Part shown: piece by piece, positions 14,151 through 15,864 of the stretch
How the letters are laid out: every line of letters begins with the position of its first letter
Position numbering within the stretch: the stretch's first letter is position 1
From: JBBSDV01 sp038240335
GTDB taxonomy: Bacteria; Chloroflexota; Dehalococcoidia; DSTF01; JACRBR01
NCBI GenBank assembly: GCA_038240335.1
Contig: JBBSDV010000061.1
Coordinates: forward strand, 1-15,864
Length of the DNA: 15,864 nucleotides
Direction of reading: 5' to 3'
Program-made: the position numbers and the translations under genes
The notes under the pieces: generated by a model
The model's input: the letters and a program-made list of their open reading frames with translations, nothing else
What the model was told of the DNA's origin: nothing
The model's database searches: none

Positions 14151-14825
14151 ATGTGGTGGGCGATCGTACTCAGCGCGGTAATTGGCTACGCGATCGGCTC
14201 CGTGCAGTTCGGCATCGTCGTCGGCCGGATTACGCGCGGGGTCGATATCCGCGACTACGGCAGCGGCGCCACCGGGGCGACGAACGTCATCCGCACGTCC
14301 GGTGCGAAAGCGGGCATTCTCGTCATCGTGCTCGATATCGCGAAGGGGATTGCGCCGGTGTTCATCGGCATGGCGCTCGGGCGCGCGGCGGGCGTCGATG
14401 GGCACGATGACCGCGCGTGGATCTCGGCAGCCGGTGCGTTCGCGGCTGTGTGTGGACACGTGTGGCCCGTGTGGGCCGGCTTCCGGGGCGGCAAGGCTGT
14501 CGCGAGCGGCTTCGGCGCGGCGCTGGCGATGAACCCGCTCGCCGCATTTGCGCTCGTTCCCGTCGCGGCGCTCGTCGTCGGCGCGACGCGGATCATGTCG
14601 CTCATGTCGATCACGATGGCACCGGCGCTCGCGGCGCTGTTCGTCGTGCTCGCCGCTACCGGCGTCAGTCCGTGGGCGTACGCGGCGTACGCTGTCGGCG
14701 CGGCCTCGATCATCCTCTACAAGCACCGCGCGAACATCGCGCGCATCCGTGCCGGGACGGAGCCGCGCCTCGGCCGCGGCGGCTCGCGCCGCGCGCAAGA
14801 GGCTGAGGCTCGAGTCGGGCGCTGA
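14151..14825 (+). CDS. plsY: Acyl-phosphate:glycerol-3-phosphate acyltransferase PlsY
   Basis: This 224-residue integral membrane enzyme transfers the acyl group of acyl-phosphate to glycerol-3-phosphate, the first acylation in phospholipid synthesis. Family signatures in order: GSVQFGIVVGRITRG (16-30) and DIRDYGSGATGATNV (32-46), GHVWPVWAGFRGGKAVA (102-118), and the C-terminal HRANIARIRAGTEPRL (192-207). Hydrophobic segments at about 1-24, 52-74, 92-108, 122-145, 150-170 and 173-190 fit the family's membrane topology. The sequence SVQFG replaces the more usual SIPxG. The C-terminal tail after 208 is Arg/Gly-rich. In many bacteria plsY sits beside der, as it does here across a 315-base gap. 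The start lacks a Shine-Dalgarno sequence. Confidence 0.97.
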   Translation: MWWAIVLSAVIGYAIGSVQFGIVVGRITRGVDIRDYGSGATGATNVIRTSGAKAGILVIVLDIAKGIAPVFIGMALGRAAGVDGHDDRAWISAAGAFAAVCGHVWPVWAGFRGGKAVASGFGAALAMNPLAAFALVPVAALVVGATRIMSLMSITMAPALAALFVVLAATGVSPWAYAAYAVGAASIILYKHRANIARIRAGTEPRLGRGGSRRAQEAEARVGR

Positions 14826-14835
14826 TTCCCTTCTC

Positions 14836-14849
14836 GCGGCAGAAGCCGC
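14836..14849 (+). terminator. Small hairpin after plsY
   Basis: GCGGC and GCCGC make a 5-bp stem with an AGAA loop, 10 bases after the plsY stop. There is no T run. It is a weak candidate terminator; chance is possible at this GC content. Confidence 0.3.
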
Positions 14850-14883
14850 ACGCGGCATCTACATCGCCGATGCAAGCACCCGC

Positions 14884-14889
14884 TATCAT
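14884..14889 (+). promoter_or_regulatory. TATCAT -10 element for the LytR-CpsA-Psr gene
   Basis: TATCAT ends 10 bases before the ATG at 14900. The RNA start would be near 14896, leaving a leader of 3-5 bases. There is no Shine-Dalgarno sequence. Confidence 0.5.
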
Positions 14890-14899
14890 GCAGCACGTC

Positions 14900-15864
14900 A
14901 TGGAAGACTTTGAAGCATACGGGCAGCTGCGCGATCGCCCGATCCCTCTTCGGCCCCGTGCCGGCGCTCGCGGCGCCGAGGTTGTCGCTCCGCCGGAGGT
15001 GCTGGCACCGCCGCGCCGGCGACGGCGCTCGCACTGGCTGCGCAATCTGCTGCTGCTGGCCTTCACGTATGTGACACTCGCGGTGGCAACGACGGTGCAA
15101 CCGCTGCCGGTGCCGATGACGTCGCTCCGCGTCGCGGTGCCGTTCCCCGGTGGAGCGCCGCTGCTGTTCGGGTTGCCGAACCGGCCGTTCACCGTGCTCG
15201 TCATCGGCCTCGATCGCCGGCCGGCGGAGACCGGCGCGACACGCGCGGACACGGTGCTGCTCGTGCGCATCGATCCGAAGACGCACACGGCGGCCTTCCT
15301 CAGCATCCCGCGCGACTCGCTCATGCAGGTGCCGCTCGATGATGGGAGCTACAGCAGCGACCGGATCAATACGGCCTTCGTCTACAACTACTCAGCGACG
15401 GACAGCAGCGCGGCGCCGAAGGCGACGATCAAGATGATCGAGCACAATCTCGGGATACCCGTCGACCACTACGTGGTCTTCGATCAGCGCAGCGCGGAGG
15501 GACTGATCGACGCGATGGGCGGCGTCACGATCGACAACCCGCGCGCCTTCGGACAGACGGACTACTCGGACGACGATGTGCACGTCGTGCCGCAGCAATT
15601 CGCCCTTGGCAACATCCGTCTCGATGGCTACCAGGCCGTCGCATACGGGCGCATCCGCGAGGGCTCTACGGACTTCGATCGCATCGAACGCCAGCAGCGG
15701 GTGGGTTCGGCGCTGATCCACGGCGCCGAGTCGCCGCTGTCGATGTTGCACCTGCCGTCGGCGTACAGCGCCTACCAGAAGACGATCGACACCGACATGA
15801 GCACGCGGCAATCGGCGGGGGTGCTATCGATGCTGAAGCGCGTGAACGACGGCGACATCAAGAC
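14900..15864 (+). CDS. LytR-CpsA-Psr (LCP) family cell-wall glycopolymer ligase (C-terminus beyond window)
   Basis: The frame is open from the ATG at 14900 to the window end, 321 complete codons, so the protein is truncated. An N-terminal cytoplasmic part with an Arg cluster (39-43) leads into a membrane helix at about 47-66. The LCP domain starts near 97: FTVLVIGLDRR, TRADTVLLVRID, FLSIPRDS (Arg138/Asp139) and RINTAF. Later come GLIDAMGGVTIDNP and LDGYQAVAYGRIR followed by DFDRIERQQRV. LCP proteins use undecaprenyl-linked glycopolymers and attach them to peptidoglycan or related wall material, outside the membrane. In-frame ATGs at 14870 and 14888 are possible alternative starts; 14900 is preferred because TATCAT overlaps the 14888 site. 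Transcribed after plsY but with its own promoter. Confidence 0.93.
   Translation, partial: MEDFEAYGQLRDRPIPLRPRAGARGAEVVAPPEVLAPPRRRRRSHWLRNLLLLAFTYVTLAVATTVQPLPVPMTSLRVAVPFPGGAPLLFGLPNRPFTVLVIGLDRRPAETGATRADTVLLVRIDPKTHTAAFLSIPRDSLMQVPLDDGSYSSDRINTAFVYNYSATDSSAAPKATIKMIEHNLGIPVDHYVVFDQRSAEGLIDAMGGVTIDNPRAFGQTDYSDDDVHVVPQQFALGNIRLDGYQAVAYGRIREGSTDFDRIERQQRVGSALIHGAESPLSMLHLPSAYSAYQKTIDTDMSTRQSAGVLSMLKRVNDGDIK

Noticed and set aside
1..15864. tRNA, rRNA, CRISPR, phage or integrase genes
   Set aside because: I looked for cloverleaf, repeat-spacer and integrase signatures and saw none.

Overview
The window looks like chromosomal DNA from a GC-rich, probably monoderm bacterium, most likely a Chloroflexota (Dehalococcoidia-like) lineage. 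That placement is inferred from secreted proteins with Thr/Pro (TPTATPT-type) linkers, a Der-PlsY-LytR/CpsA/Psr order, an Eis-like acetyltransferase, and several genes whose start codon sits 6-10 bases after a TAnnnT promoter element. No phage, IS transposase, CRISPR array, tRNA or rRNA was seen.

Left part (1-2906): a very large minus-strand gene runs off the left edge, with at least 873 codons open in the window. It encodes an exported protein made of four complete cohesin-like beta modules plus the start of a fifth region, joined by Thr/Pro linkers. It has a good promoter (TTGACA, 18 bases, TATCAT) and a leader of about 125 bases. It is easy to miss because it has no stop codon in the window.

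Centre-left (2907-6163): a cation diffusion facilitator and a short-chain dehydrogenase form a two-gene plus-strand operon. A CysE/WcaB-like hexapeptide acetyltransferase lies on the minus strand, divergent from a small CsbD-like stress protein. The csbD gene is followed by two hairpins, one of them a perfect 32-base palindrome.

Repeat island (6164-6537): two direct copies of a roughly 170-180 base non-coding repeat, each with imperfect inverted ends, resemble a MITE or REP-like element.

Centre-right (6590-9390): a three-gene unit encodes an Eis-like GNAT acetyltransferase with an SCP2-type C-terminus, a lipoprotein of unknown function, and an SMP-30/gluconolactonase-like protein.

Right (9485-13835): argF, cdaA, cdaR and der are tightly packed, with gaps or overlaps of 12, -4 and -1 bases. 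This joins ornithine carbamoyltransferase, the membrane diadenylate cyclase with its YbbR-type regulator, and the ribosome-assembly GTPase Der in one transcription unit. A 315-base non-coding stretch follows, with repeats and a hairpin. Then come plsY (acyl-phosphate glycerol-3-phosphate acyltransferase) and a LytR-CpsA-Psr cell-wall ligase that runs off the right edge. The right half is therefore largely envelope and housekeeping functions.

Points most worth a second look are the modular cohesin-like protein with paired cysteines in modules and linkers, the leaderless-type promoters, the repeat pair, an Asp in place of the usual Cys in ArgF's HCLP motif, and an Asn in place of an expected metal-binding Asp in the CDF transporter.
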